A DNA stretch of 64,000 nt from Orobanche coerulescens. Taxonomy: Eukaryota; Streptophyta; Magnoliopsida; Lamiales; Orobanchaceae. Positions 36,961 through 48,957 of the stretch are shown in pieces. The position numbers and the translations under genes were made by a program. Position 1 is the stretch's first letter; the number at the start of each line of letters is the position of its first letter. The notes below the pieces were generated by a model, which was given only the letters and a program-made list of their open reading frames with translations, did no database searches and had not been told where the DNA came from. The DNA is taken from the NCBI GenBank assembly GCA_033398695.1, contig CM065801.1:109144670-109208669 (forward strand), written 5' to 3'.

Positions 36961-37160
36961 AATAATATGATCATCCAGATCGACAACTGAGTAATGAAAT
37001 GAATTGAGTAATTAATGAATTAACATGATCGTCCTGATCATTAACTGAGTAATGAAATGAATTAAGTGATTAATGAGTTAACATGATCGTCCTGATTATT
37101 AACGGAGTAATGAAATGAATTAAGTGATTAATGAGCTAACATGATCGTCCTAATCACAAT
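36961..37160. repeat. 58-bp tandem array in element C leader
   Basis: About three units of the repeat found at 8601-8852, with the ATGATC-GTCCT-GATCAT hairpin in most, between primer site and gag. Confidence 0.85.
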
Positions 37161-37372
37161 GAATGATGATGTTTGAGGATTGTTAAATGATGAATGATGA
37201 ATGAATGACTATTGCCAGAAATTATACCATGGCGTTAGAAATCTTACAGTTCTTCCGGTCTGATTGGCTCGGCATTTGCACAGGTCACACGTGACGCGAA
37301 AGTCCAATGATACTAGTCTGATGACGATGATTTCAAATGAGACATGACTCGGAAGGTAGTATTCAAAACCAC

Positions 37373-37384
37373 GCTCCAATACCA
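37373..37384 (-). other. Primer binding site of element C (mutated)
   Basis: Minus-strand TGGTATTGGAGC. Compared with TGGTATCGGAGC in element A it has one C-to-T change at a CpG, as expected from methylation decay after insertion. Confidence 0.82.
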
Positions 37385-37388
37385 ACTC

Positions 37389-39980
37389 TGTAACACCCCA
37401 AACTAGGCAGATATTACAGTGTCGTGAATCCCCGACTGGGACCCACCGGGCGAATGAAAATGATGAATTAAATAATATAATTGTAGTACCGAACCACATT
37501 ATATTACCAAATACTCCGATAAGGAGTTTAAGTACACACACCAGGACAATACCGAATACTAGTATATTTTATATGAAGATAAAATACACCACACTGAATG
37601 AAACGGAGTATCCAAATGAAAGTCTGCAGCGGAAAATAAAGGACAATAACATGAATAACTGAAAGATCGGGGCCCCCTACTAGTATCACTGGGACTCCTC
37701 GACGTCAGCATGCTATTCCCGTGCTTTTGCCTTGCCATGACCTGAAAAACAAAATCCTCGGCCGGCCATACGTAACAACAATCCTCAAGAGTTGAATAAA
37801 CACAAACATGAGTTATCTTTAATTATGAATTATCCTGTCGAAACATACGCAATCAAACATGCTGTATGAATCAACTAACAGTATGGCTCAAAGGAATGGC
37901 GCCACACTACGTCCGGGATGGAAATGTGTCCGTGCACAAGCCGCCAACGAGTATCGATCGAATACACGTGTGGTCTTGTACCTAATCAGTCTCACAAAGC
38001 CATCAACTCGTGTGCACAGTCCAATGTAAGGCCACCAACCAACACACGACTATAATGTGCCCGACATGAAAATCCTACACATACCAACCGGCACGCCAGT
38101 GCGACCCGGAATGCCACAATATAACCAAAAGTGACATCGAAATCAATAATGACTCACCGAGATGAAATGACAGCGAAAAGAATGATAGCTCAATAAATAA
38201 TTGGAACCGTCGTCCCTCGTGAATGAAGTAATGAAGTGACAATTACAAGTTTGAAATGGTTAGTACCTTATGAATGAATTATGATTATGAATGAACAACA
38301 ACGAAAGGAATGAGTATCCTTTTAACTGAGTAAGAATTAACTTACACAATACCGATGACAATTATCCTTCCACGAACAAATGTCCTAAATGCGATGTCGG
38401 TCGCTCGAACAACCTTGAATAACACAATATCCGACGACCCGTTCAATATACGAATCAAACACGAATATAACGAAGTCAAAACGTCGATATGATTAAACTA
38501 AGTTCATTGGGGCATTATATCGAATGTGTTGTGGCCAAACTCCGATTGTTTACAATCAAATCTCAATATGCCATAATAAAATCCCCCAAGAAGTGTTTCA
38601 AACCAACAAACATCTTCCGAATGATCAATAATCCAAAATGAATATCCGAAAACGTGATTAAAACGACAATTAATTGAAAACCCCCAATTTCAACTCGATA
38701 TTCAAAGTGTTCTTGAATAATCCCTCAATAATCCAATGAATCCTTATACAAACTCATAATCATATACATATCTCTTCCTATAGCATGATTATAACGTCCA
38801 AAACATCATATCTCAACACAAAATCGAAATCCAAGGTGTTTAAGAATATTACCTTTGAAGATCCAAACACTTCGATCCGATGAAAACGTGTTAAATCAAG
38901 TATCCGAGCTTCCCAAATGAATGAGGATGATGAAAATCTAACACTCAAGTGATTGAGGATGGAGAAATCCCTCCCTCAAGTCTCTCTCTCGGAACAAAAT
39001 GAAGAAGAGGATGAAAATGATGAAAAAGTCCCGGCCAGCCCTATATAAACTGCCGGAAGTTACGGCCGTAACTTGGCCCTCATACGGCCGTAACATCCCA
39101 GGTCAACGGCCTTACGGCCGTAACCGTCCAACTCGTACGGCCGTAACTCGGCTTCGTCCAAAATCCTGCCGACAGACTTACGGCCGTAACCGCTCCTGAG
39201 TTACGGGCGTAACTCGCCTTCATCAAAAACATCTGCCGGCATCCTTACGGCCGTACCCGCACGCCTTACAGGCGTAACTCGGATGATACGGCCGTATCCG
39301 GCCAAACTTACGGGCGTAAGCCCCCTTCGTCGAAAATGACCAGGCATCCTGCCTGCAGCGTACGGCCGTATCCGGCCAAGCCTTACGGCCGTATCTCCCT
39401 AGCCTTACGGCCGTATGCCGAGACCCTTACGGCCGTAACTCGCCTTCGGCCAAAAAAGTCTGGGCACCCTGCTCGACACGTACGGCCGTATCCCGCCAAG
39501 CTTTACGGCCGTACTGCCCAACTTACGGCCGTATGCCGAAATCCTTACGGCCGTAAGTCCCGCTCGTCCGAAATGGCCTGAAAACAACGAACGTCTATTA
39601 CGGCCGTATCCGACACTCCTTACGGCCATAACTCGTTGCTGGACAAGATGAAATTCCGACAACTCCGATTTCTCGCTACGATCGATGAATGATTCGACAT
39701 ACCAAACGTTTGCGAACGCGAACAAGTCCAACACATGCCAAAAATGATACTTCCAGCACAAGACTACCAATAACGATGATAATGATAATACTCCCGTCCC
39801 GACACTCAAACGGAGATGAAATGATGATCGGTAACTGATACACGGTTACAACATGCCAAATGAACGCAAATGAATGAATCATGACTGATGAATGATTATT
39901 AATGAGTGAAAATTACTGAGTGACAATTACAGACTGATAATTACTGAATGAAAATAAATGAATTACAACTGGGTATTACA
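37389..39980 (-). repeat. Element C 5' LTR (2592 bp)
   Basis: Same ends as 30410-33008. TATA box and palindrome array at 39041-39640. Ends GGGTATTACA at 39980, directly followed by the ACACC duplication and the remainder of LTR H. Confidence 0.92.
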
Positions 39981-41674
39981 ACACCCCAAACTAGGCGGAT
40001 ATTACAGTGCCGTGGACCCCCGTCTGGGACCCACCAGGCGAATGAAAACTGATGAATTAAATAATATAATTGTAGTACCGAACCACATTATATTACCAAA
40101 TACTCCGATGAGGAGCTTAAGTACAATACACCAGGACAATACTAGAATACTAGTATATTTTATATGAAGATAAAATACACCACCCTCAATAAATAAACAT
40201 CTCAAACGGAATTTTGCAGCGGAAATACAAATGAAGAAAAACAAGAATGACTGAAGAGACTGAGGCCCCCTACTAGTATTCACTGGGACTCCTCGCCGTC
40301 AACGTTCTCTTCCCATGCGTTTCCCTTGCCATGACCTGAAAACAATATCCCCCAACGGGGTCAGTTACACAGAACAACAATCCTCAAGGGTTGAATATAC
40401 ACAATCATGATATATCTCAATTATGAAATATCTGTAGTTGTGAATTTAAGCTGAAGAGGAGCATCATAATACGCCCGTAATGTTCTGTGCAAGTGTACAA
40501 GACGAGTGCCCGGACACACCCGTCCTTGTACCTAATTAGTCTCACGGAGGTAAGCGTTACCGTGTGCACAGTCCAATGCATCGGTGAACCCAACACATGA
40601 CTATCATGTGCTCGACTAAAAATTCCACACATCCACACCCGACCACGCAATATGAACCCAGAAGGTCATATGAACGAGAATGACCAAAATGAATATCAAT
40701 GAATAATAATCCGACAAAGTCAAGAATGACTCACCGAGATAAAAATCATAGTGAAGTGAATGATAGCTCAATGAAATGATTGGAACCGCCGTTCCTCGTG
40801 AATGAAATGATTATTCGACAATTACAAGTCTCAATACGGTTAATACATTATGAATAAGTTATGATTATGAATGAATCAACAACAAAAGGAATGAATATCC
40901 TTTTAACCGAGTAAGAATTAACTTACTCAACACCGGTGAACAATGTCCTTCCACGAACAAACGTCCTAAATGAGATGTCGGTCGCTCGAACAACCTTGAA
41001 TAACACAATTACCAACAATCCGTTCAACATACGAATCAAACACGAACATAACGAACTCAAAACATCGATACGACTAAACCAAGTTCATTGGGGCATTATA
41101 TCAAACACGTTGTGACCAGTCTCCGATTGTTTATAACCAAACCTTAACTATACCAATATCAAAACCCCAAGAAGTATTCCAAGCCAATAAAACATCTTCA
41201 ATACAATCAATAATCCAATATGAATATCCAAATTCGTGATTACAACAACAATTAATCGAAACCCCCAATTCCAACTCAATATTAAAAGTGTTCTTGAATA
41301 ACCCTTCAATAATCCAATGAATAATTATACACATCCATAATCATGCGTACATCTCTTCATACAACATGATTATAACGTCGAAAACATCATATCTCAACAC
41401 AAAATCGAAATCCAAGATGTTGAAGAATATTACCTTTGAAGATCCAAGCACTTTGATCCGATGAACACGCGTTAGATCGACTATCCGAGCTTCACAATCG
41501 AATGGAGATGAAATGACGATCGGTAACTGATACACGGTTTCAACATGCCAACAATGAACACAAATGAATGAATCATGAATGATGAGTGATTATTAATGAG
41601 TGAAAATTACTAAGTGACAATTATTGACTGATAATTACTGAATGATAATGAATGAATTACAACCAGGTATTACA
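39981..41674 (-). repeat. Solo LTR H, main part, lacking the promoter array
   Basis: Continues the A/C-type LTR interrupted at 30409, and ends GGTATTACA followed by GACGA (41675-41679), matching 30396-30400. Total length is about 1.7 kb. Compared with C it lacks about 890 bases around 41505: the stretch with the TATA box and the palindrome array. There is no second LTR or internal region, so it is a solo LTR from LTR-LTR recombination. Confidence 0.88.
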
Positions 41675-42270
41675 GACGATCCAGAAGCCAGCATGATTGC
41701 AAGTACTCTTGAGATCTACTCTCAGCCCATTTGTGTCCTTTTTGATACTGTTGCTTCACACTCCTTTTTATCTGCTTCTTGTTTGAGTTGTTTGCAATTA
41801 GATCATGTTACCTATTGTGAACCTTATGTGATTGGTCTACCTGATGGTAGAAGAATTGCTGGGAATCGTGAAGTGCGGAACTGTCCGATTCACATGAAAG
41901 ACCGTGAGTGGTTGTAAGACTTGATTGTGGTCGATTTACCTAAAGATGATGTGATATTGGGTATCGATTAGATGGATCATCATGATGCCATACTTAGCAT
42001 CCGCAAGCGGAGAGTGACCGATAAATCTGATGATGGCGTTGAGTGTATTTTTCAGGGTGATAATCCCAGTCATTCCGGGAGAGTCATCAGCGCAATGAAA
42101 GCAGTGAAACTGCTTAATCAGAGGTGTGTTGGTTATTGGTGCTACATGACCAAGACAACTAATCGACCAGTTGAGTTGGCCGATATTACGATAGTTCGGG
42201 ACTACCCAGACATATTTCTGGATGAGTTGCCAGGCTTACCCCCACACTGGGAGGTAGAGTTCACCATTTA
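41675..42270 (+). pseudogene. Element D protease and linker
   Basis: D coding sequence resumes after H with ASMIASTLEIYSQPICVLFD. The protease active site reads FDTVASHSFLSASC, with the Gly of DTG replaced by Val. A stop at 41915-41917 is followed in frame by DLIVVDLPKDDVILGID, another stop, and MDHHDAILSIRKRRV. 42151-42270 has PVELADITIVRDYPDIF, the linker before RT in chromoviruses. Inactive. Confidence 0.85.
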
Positions 42271-42271
42271 G

Positions 42272-42907
42272 TTGGAGCCGACCGAGATGCAGGAGTTGAA
42301 GAGCCAGCTTGAGGAGTTGACTGAAAAGGGCTATATTCGACCTAGTGCGTCCCCTTGGGGAGCGCTGGTGTTATTTGTACGGAAGAAAGACGGAGCTCTG
42401 CGTTTGTGCATCGATTACCACAAACTGAAGAGGGTAACAATCAAGAACAAATATCCGTTGCCTTGTATTGATGACTTGCTGGATCAACTCCAAGGTGCTG
42501 CTGTATTTTCTAAGATCGACTTAAGATCCAGATATCATCAGTTGAGGATTCGAGAGTCTGACATTACGAAGATAGCTTTTCGTACTCGTTATGGGCATTA
42601 TGAGTTTGTTGTGATGACATTCGTACTGACTAATGCACCGTCGGTATTCACGGAGTTGATGAATCGAGTTTTTATTAATTATCTGGATCGTTTTGTAGTC
42701 TTTTTTATTGACGACATTCTGATTTACTCTCGTGACCATGAAGAACATAAGTATCACCCCCGTCAGGTTCTCAATGCATTGAGGCGGGAATATTTCTATG
42801 GAAAATTTTCCAAATGTGAATTCTGGATGCGTGAGGTTATTTTTCTTAGACATGTGATATCGTCCGATGGGGTGATAGTAGACCTACAGAAGACAGAATC
42901 TATCTGA
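42272..42907 (+). pseudogene. Element D reverse transcriptase
   Basis: Open frame of 211 codons: [78 protein letters not shown] and the active site [15 protein letters not shown], ending near VDLQKTESI with a stop. The region before the first Met is interrupted by a stop in place of Gln or similar. It is the best-preserved part of D. Confidence 0.92.
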
Positions 42908-43545
42908 GACTGGCTACCTCCAAAGAACGTGAAGAAAGTTCGCAGTTTCCTGGGTCTAGCAGGCTATTATCGACGGTTCGTGGAAAGTGTTTCCAAGATT
43001 GCTCAACCGATGACTAATCTGTTGAGGAAGGATAAGAAGTATTTGTGGTTGGAGGCATGTCAGCAAAGTTTTGATGAACTCGAGATTCGATTGATTTCAG
43101 CACCTAATTTGGTTCTACCAAAAGGAACGGAATGATTTGTGGTGTATAGTGACGCGTCGAGACAGGGCCTTGGATGTGTGTTAATGCACAAGGGGAAGGT
43201 TATTGCCAATGAATCAAGACATCTACGACCCTATGAGGTTAACTACCCAACCCATGATTTGGAGCTAGCAGTTGGGGTGTTTGCTTTGAAAATTTGGCGT
43301 CACTATCTGTATGGAGTTACCTATCAATTTTTACTGATCACAAGAGTCTGAAGTACATTTTTACTCAGAAGGAATTGGAAAATATCAGGCAGAGAAGGTG
43401 GCTATAACTAATCAAGGACTATGATATCGAGATCCTTTATCATCTTGGAAAAGCAAATGTGGTTGCCGACGCATTAAGTCGTAAGACAATATAGGAGCAG
43501 ATGCTTGTGTACCCGTAGACGAAGAGTTGAGGAACTCGAGATAGG
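42908..43545 (+). pseudogene. Element D RT end and RNase H, then truncation
   Basis: [20 protein letters not shown] and [20 protein letters not shown] show that D keeps the segment deleted in A and C. RNase H has [17 protein letters not shown] (first Asp) and [13 protein letters not shown] at its end, with three in-frame stops and one frameshift. After EQMLVYP sequence similarity is lost near 43545, so integrase, polypurine tract and 3' LTR of D are gone. Confidence 0.88.
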
Positions 43546-46070
43546 CCCATGCTACTCCATACTCCATTCACCTGGGGAAAGAAAAAGGAAAAGCCGAGAC
43601 CTTCCACAGAAGCAAAAGACTTGGTCACTTGGACCTTGCTGCATTGGAACAATACTCAACTCATCAACCAAGAGCATTAGAGATTCTTGCTAAGATAAAA
43701 TCGGGAACTTCATCTTACAAGGAAGCAACAGAGTCAGAAGATGAGGAAAAAGTAGAATCAATCGCAGTCATTCAAACTGCAGCTGAGGTTTCCATGCCTG
43801 ACCCAACCCTAGATGACATTACTGCAGCTAATATTTTGACCAAAAATTTAGCTACCGCTGAAGAGACCACAGCTGCACCTGTCCATGAAGTGAGTGAAGA
43901 CAGTGACAATCTTCCTTTGACCAGAATTTTCAAGAAGCGCAAGTCACTTGAAAAGGATGATGTCAGACAACTTACATCACCTGAATCTTCTAAGAGATAG
44001 AGCGGATTAGTAGAGGATTGGTAAACTACTCTTCTGAGTCTTCAGAAAAAACTAAAGATCACCAAACCGACATGCCTGAAATATCATCCATCTCAGATGC
44101 AACACCAATCATCACCTCCCAATCTCTTGCAGATCAGTCCAGAGAACTGATCATTATTCAAGAAGAAAAATCTCCTGAAGAACCTCTACCTGAGCTCCCC
44201 AGCATCACAAAGGTGGAAGAAGCAGAGGAAATCCTTGAAGAAACAGACATTCAATACAAATTCAACCTCAAGGAAAATAATCCATTCAACCTCAACAAAG
44301 AACAGCCCAGTCAATGAGAAATCACGTTGATAAGCTTTCAATTGTTTCTGTGTACAAGGACTAGAAGAGATTGAAGACCCTTAGTTTCAATTCTGCAATG
44401 AGACTAAATAAGTTTTTTAATTGATGAAACTAGTTCATTTCCAATTTCAAAACCAACATGGACAAATTTATTCTCCGTGTTATGGAGGGGGTAGCTCATG
44501 AAAACGTTTTTGATGAAGTTAATGAAGATAAAAAATTGTTAAAGAAGTAGTTGAAAAGGAGGGTGATGACAGAGAGGTACAAAAAGAAGAAAATGGTGGT
44601 GTTGTTAAAGTAGAAGAAAAAGAAGAAGATGAAGAGGAAGAAAAAGAAAAATAAGAAGAAGAAGAAGAAGAAGAATAAGAAGAAGAAGAAGAAGAAGAAG
44701 AGGAAGAGAAGGGTCGTCATGGTGATTCTGATCATGATGAGGATCAGGATGCACCTGATCAAGGATCAAGGTCAATTGAACAATCACAAGCTGAAAAGTC
44801 AGAGAAGAAAGGGAACATGCTTCTGAAAAATCACCTCATGCTGAAAAGTCAAATGCTCATGAGATATCAACTGAAAAATCAGCTGCTGAAAGCTGCACAT
44901 GAAACAACAACTGAGAATTTTCCCCAGGCAGAGGCAACTAAACTTCAGCTACCCTAGAATTCACTGAGATGATCGGCACCATGGTAGAGGAAACAGTTGG
45001 AAAACTTATGGCTACAAAGTTTAAACTGCACTTGCTATCTTTGAACAACAACATGGACTCACTGCTTAATACAAATGATGCTTCTTCGCCACCAACATGT
45101 GTCAGAGTGCCCTATGGCATGCAGGATTTCATGACAAGGGTGGAAGAACAGCTGGCTCAAATTATTGATGCTAGCAAAAACGGGAAGAAATGAGAACCAA
45201 GTGGAAGTAACAGTCATTTGTAGTGGTTCCCAAAAGTGCACCTAAAGTCATTCACCTTCCTGAAACCTCAAGTTCCCAGAAGAGGAAAAGCACAACTGAA
45301 CCTTGAGAGGTCCCCCCAGCTGAAAGAAAGAGAACCAGGCATGAATTACCTCAACCACTTCAATAGGAAGGGGAAGACTTGTATTATGTGGTGGAATTCC
45401 TGCCAGTAGAAGCTGAACCAATGTTGGGAACAGCAAGAAAGCAGTTCATAGACAAGTATTACATCTGTGAAATACTTCAAGATCCCGACTCTCCCCCACA
45501 ACAGATTTATTGATTACATGGAGTTCAATTGGCCTAATTTATGGGAAATATTGAAGAAGCAAACTTAGAAAGAATTTGATGCATATCTCATGATTCCAGA
45601 CTTCAGAACTCAATAAGCCCCAAAACTTATCAATGGAGAATTGGATGAGGATGCTCTTCGGGAGGAGGTAAAATAATTATACATTTAGAATAAATAGACA
45701 TCTCCTAAAGATCAAGAATTTGCTTCCTCAATTGTGAAGAAGAAATATGGCCTAATTCCAGTAGTAAAAAGGCCCATTAGAGCTAAGCCATTGAATTCAC
45801 TCCCTCCAGCAAAAATCAGAGGAGGGGGAAGAGGAAGAGGGAGGACTTACATTTTATTTCTCAATCACTTGTATTTTTCTATTTTACTTGTAATTTGATC
45901 TTTGAAAAAGGACTGTATTGTACTAAACTTCCTAAGTATAAAAGTATATAAGTCGATCTGAATGACAATTCTTGGTTGTCTCAAACAAACTGAGTTTTTA
46001 CATTTCAGTTTATTTTGCTCCTGGGTGATGACTTTATTTCATTTGAATCTTAAAGTTTTGCCATCATCAA
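43546..46070 (+). pseudogene. 3' coding remnant of a sirevirus-like copia element (S), possibly env-like
   Basis: A broken coding stretch upstream of a copia-type polypurine tract and LTR. Pieces: acidic, low-complexity 43629-44000 and 44018-44317; 44969-45193 with an amphipathic, coiled-coil-like character (MQDFMTRVEEQLAQIID); and a last piece at about 45820-45896 reading GGGRGRGRT, then a hydrophobic tail and stop. No RT or integrase motif is seen. By position between pol and 3' LTR it could be the extra env-like frame of sireviruses, but I recognise no domain and this is a tentative reading. Confidence 0.4.
44625..44712. repeat. (GAA)n microsatellite
   Basis: Purine-only run of GAA/AAGAAG units inside the S remnant. 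The Lys/Glu-rich reading it gives is a by-product of the repeat. Confidence 0.9.
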
Positions 46071-46083
46071 AATAGGGGGAATT
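46071..46083 (+). other. Polypurine tract of S
   Basis: AATAGGGGGAATT following CATCATCAAA, directly before TGTTAGGAATCC. This CATCAAAA-(G)n context is typical before copia 3' LTRs of sirevirus type. Confidence 0.65.
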
Positions 46084-47590
46084 TGTTAGGAATCCTTTTT
46101 TTGAGATTTTGATGATGTCATCCGTGTATTCAAAGTTTATTTCAAATATATGCTTAAATTACTTGACATCGTAAAGAAGAACCAAATGAGTATCTTCTAT
46201 AAGGCTTTAAATGATTTGGGTAAGTATTGATCACGTTGATTAGATAGAATTATTAACTAAGTATAGAACAATCTAAAATCATCCATGCAAAATATCGGCT
46301 AAGCTTGACCAGATAAAAATATCTATCGGGTTTTGGTCAAAGCAAATCTCAACTATGTTTTACCAAATGAAACATTAGTCGGGTTTCAGTCAAAACAATG
46401 AACATCGTTGAAGACAATTTTGGCTAAGTATATAACAGTCAAACATCAGCCGAGTTTGGTCAAAGAAGAATATCAGCTAAGGTTGACCAGACAGACATCA
46501 GTAGACTTTCATCAAGACGAAATATCAGTCTACTCTACCAAGGCATAACATCAGCCAAGGTTTTACCAAGAAGTAATATCAGTCGAGTTTTTGGGCAATA
46601 ACTATGTCCACGTCAGGAATCATTGAAAAGTCAACAAATACGGCAAGTCACATGCAGACGTAAAGCCAAGGAGACAAAGTGATTGATTCCCGAAAATTAA
46701 AGAATAGAATATGCATTGAGATTCGTGCCCTGAGGAATTTCGAAATATACTAATCAAAGAAAAGCAGCGCAACAATCCTACATTTTAAAATGGTAAACAA
46801 GGAAGTCCACTCTCCAGCGGACAAATTTGTTCCAAGATGCAATGACTATGAAGAACTCAAAGACCGTATTATAAATATCTGAAGATCACTTGAGCAGAAG
46901 TACGATGTGAACTATGCTTTCAAGCAATCAAAGCAAATGAAAGCAATATACAACTATAACATTGTAAAGAGCCAGATCATAAAGTTACAGAGAAGCTCTT
47001 AAGTTGGAAAAGACAAACACTCTTGTCTTAAAGTTTGATGCGTGATACTTTCTTGAATGAGGTTCTTGAGAGTAAGAGGTTGTAAGGCATCTACGGGTTC
47101 TTGATTGGAAGGTGATAGGCAACTTGCGAGTTGTTGAAGCATCCAAGGGTTTTCGATTAAGAGGTGTTAGGCAACCCAGGGAAGGAGTTACAACGGCCAT
47201 GAATTTTCATTGGTTGAAAGCTGTTATAACTAAGTTCATTATCACACCATTTCACTATTTGAAAGTTATAGTGACTTTATCTCCAACTGGTTTGGAGAGA
47301 AGTGGACTAGTAGATGATTACCCCACCTCTGAAACCACTATAAGTGCTGTGTGATTTATTGTTTTTATCATCATACTTAATTGTTGCATTCATCCTAACT
47401 GTTGCATTAAAAAGTCAGCTGTCTTTCACAAAACTATTTTACAATTGATAAATCTTAACTGCATTAAACTCAATCGAGTTAACGTAGCTGCACTAAATCT
47501 GTGCCGATAGTTTTCAAACCATTCTTTTACAAAAGATTTTATAAGTCTATTTACCCCTCCCCCTGACTTATACCTGACGTACTTATGAAC
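46084..47590 (+). repeat. 3' LTR of S (right end approximate)
   Basis: Starts TGTTAGGAATCC after the polypurine tract. A TATA-like TATTATAAATATC lies at about 46867, with a stretch typical of a transcribed leader after it. It contains a short near-duplicated phrase (GAGGTTCTTGAGAGTAAGAGG and relatives, 47058-47175). The right end is set where a B-like sequence begins; no clear CA end was found. Noncoding. Confidence 0.5.
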
Positions 47591-48130
47591 TACATTATAC
47601 ACTTGTATTCTAGGTGTATTTTGAGAGGAAAATAGTATTCATAAAATATTTGGAGTACTTATAAAATAAATAAAAGCTATTTACTTCTAGTTGTATTCTT
47701 CGTGAATAAGAAGGTAGAAATTATTCCATTCATCTTTCGACGCGTGGTACATAGAGACACGGTGCTCTCGGTGCTCGGGAATTTATAAAGCTTGGACAAT
47801 TTGTGATCAACATAATATTTCAAAAAGGTCTTCAAGGGTATGGTTTCTAAATTCATGCTTTGTATTATTATATTCATAAATAAGGTGCTTGATCGATCTT
47901 GTTCAGTGGTTTGGTTTATTAACTAGATCAATATTACTATTACACCGCACCTTCGGATTTAGGCCATGAATCCCAACAGTGGTATCGGAGAGAGGTCAAT
48001 ATGATCGTATAAATGATATTTGCATCTGGAATGGTTGATTGGATGTTTTTATGATTTAAAAACAGAATTGTTTTTAATCGTTAATGTTTAATTGTTCGTC
48101 TAAAAAAATTATTTTTTATGATTTTATGTT
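47590..48130 (+). mobile_element. Old, diverged B-type copia LTR end with primer site
   Basis: Sequence from about 47590 follows the last ~390 bases of the element B LTR with much divergence (CGCGTGGTACATAGAGACACGG, then AATCCCAACA ending at 47978). TGGTATCGGAGA at 47980-47991 is an iMet-type primer site, and the leader after it (GATCGTATAAATGATATT) also matches B. A 5'-truncated remnant; its coding region is absent. Confidence 0.65.
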
Positions 48131-48640
48131 ACAATATATATTTTTCAAATATAATTTTATTACACACTAGTTCTCTCTCTCTCTTACAATATAATCTCTC
48201 TATTCTCTCCATCATTTCGACCTTTTATTTCCTCTCAACCTCATCTCCTATTTATACTACTATTTTAGATTTATTAATACAACCAAATAATAAATAAACT
48301 TATCACTAACTATTTTAATACAACACTCATCAATAATACACCTCTAAATAAATACTGTAAATTACCCCAGAATCATTCAATCTGATATGCTACGTCATCC
48401 GCAGACGTGTCGGATTCTGACGCGCGCGTGAGCTTCACGCAGCTAATGGGTGATTCTGGACTTGCACGTGTCTCTCATGCGCGGATATGTGAGTGGGAGA
48501 GTTATTGACACGCTAGCGGAGCATGTGCCCGCCGTGTGTCTTGCTGACGTGTAACGCCACATGGCCTTCTTTGATTGGCTAGAACGTACTGACATGAGTT
48601 TGGCGTGTGACAAGTGTGTGGCAGAGCGACGTGTGACCAT
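48131..48640. other. Noncoding stretch with an ACGTG-rich part and a 93-bp hairpin frame
   Basis: 48131-48360 is AT-rich with a CT tract. 48367-48375 (CCAGAATCA) and 48451-48459 (TGATTCTGG) are perfect inverted copies. From 48390 to 48640 the base composition changes to GC-rich with several ACGTGT/CACGTG pieces. No gene or known element recognised. It may be where element E was truncated. Confidence 0.4.
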
Positions 48641-48957
48641 CGCGTAGATGCATCAACCAGAACCATAAAGTATCTGAATGGTCCGCACTCTGGTTGAATA
48701 GGTCCACAAATGTCCCCTTGAATTCTTTGTAAGAAGCGAATGTTTTGTGTTGAGTCTTTAGCAAAGGACGGAGAAGGTATCAATTTTGTTAGTGAACAGG
48801 CTTTGCAAAACGATTTATAGGCATTGGAAATTGCCACGGAAGCCTCGGGATTTACGAAAGATGCACCGTCAACCTTATCAGGGCGTGCGATCTTTAATCC
48901 CGGTGATACGGTATCAAGCTCACTCACATCAATGCCGATATCGAGTGGTGCTTCCAA
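48640..48957 (-). pseudogene. Element E integrase, truncated
   Basis: Minus-strand frame with CKACSLTKLIPSPSFAKDST (pre-core) and IQGDICGPIQPECGPFRYFM, then VLVDASTRWSHV with the first catalytic Asp. After WSHV similarity stops and the reading is unrelated, marking the break in the element. Confidence 0.85.

Larger units (their letters stand above)
30410..39980 (-). mobile_element. Element C: complete, defective Tekay/Del-type gypsy element nested in solo LTR H
   Basis: LTRs 30410-33008 and 37389-39980 flank a minus-strand internal region, with a perfect ACACC duplication on both sides. It is a sister of element A: same ends, same 56-bp and 58-bp arrays, same gag size, same pol deletion. The LTRs of C are almost identical to each other; many of the few differences are C/T or G/A changes at CpG, such as TTATGGCCGTA against TTACGGCCGTA. 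This suggests fairly recent insertion. The coding region has stops and deletions. Confidence 0.93.

Noticed and set aside
39981..41674. Third LTR belonging to element C (LTR-internal-LTR-LTR tandem)
   Set aside because: The ACACC and GACGA duplications fit a separate solo LTR split by C. The sequence also differs from C's LTRs by a large deletion and many substitutions.
44496..44826. Phe/Leu-rich and Lys-rich open frames
   Set aside because: Both strands of a (GAA)n microsatellite; not genes.
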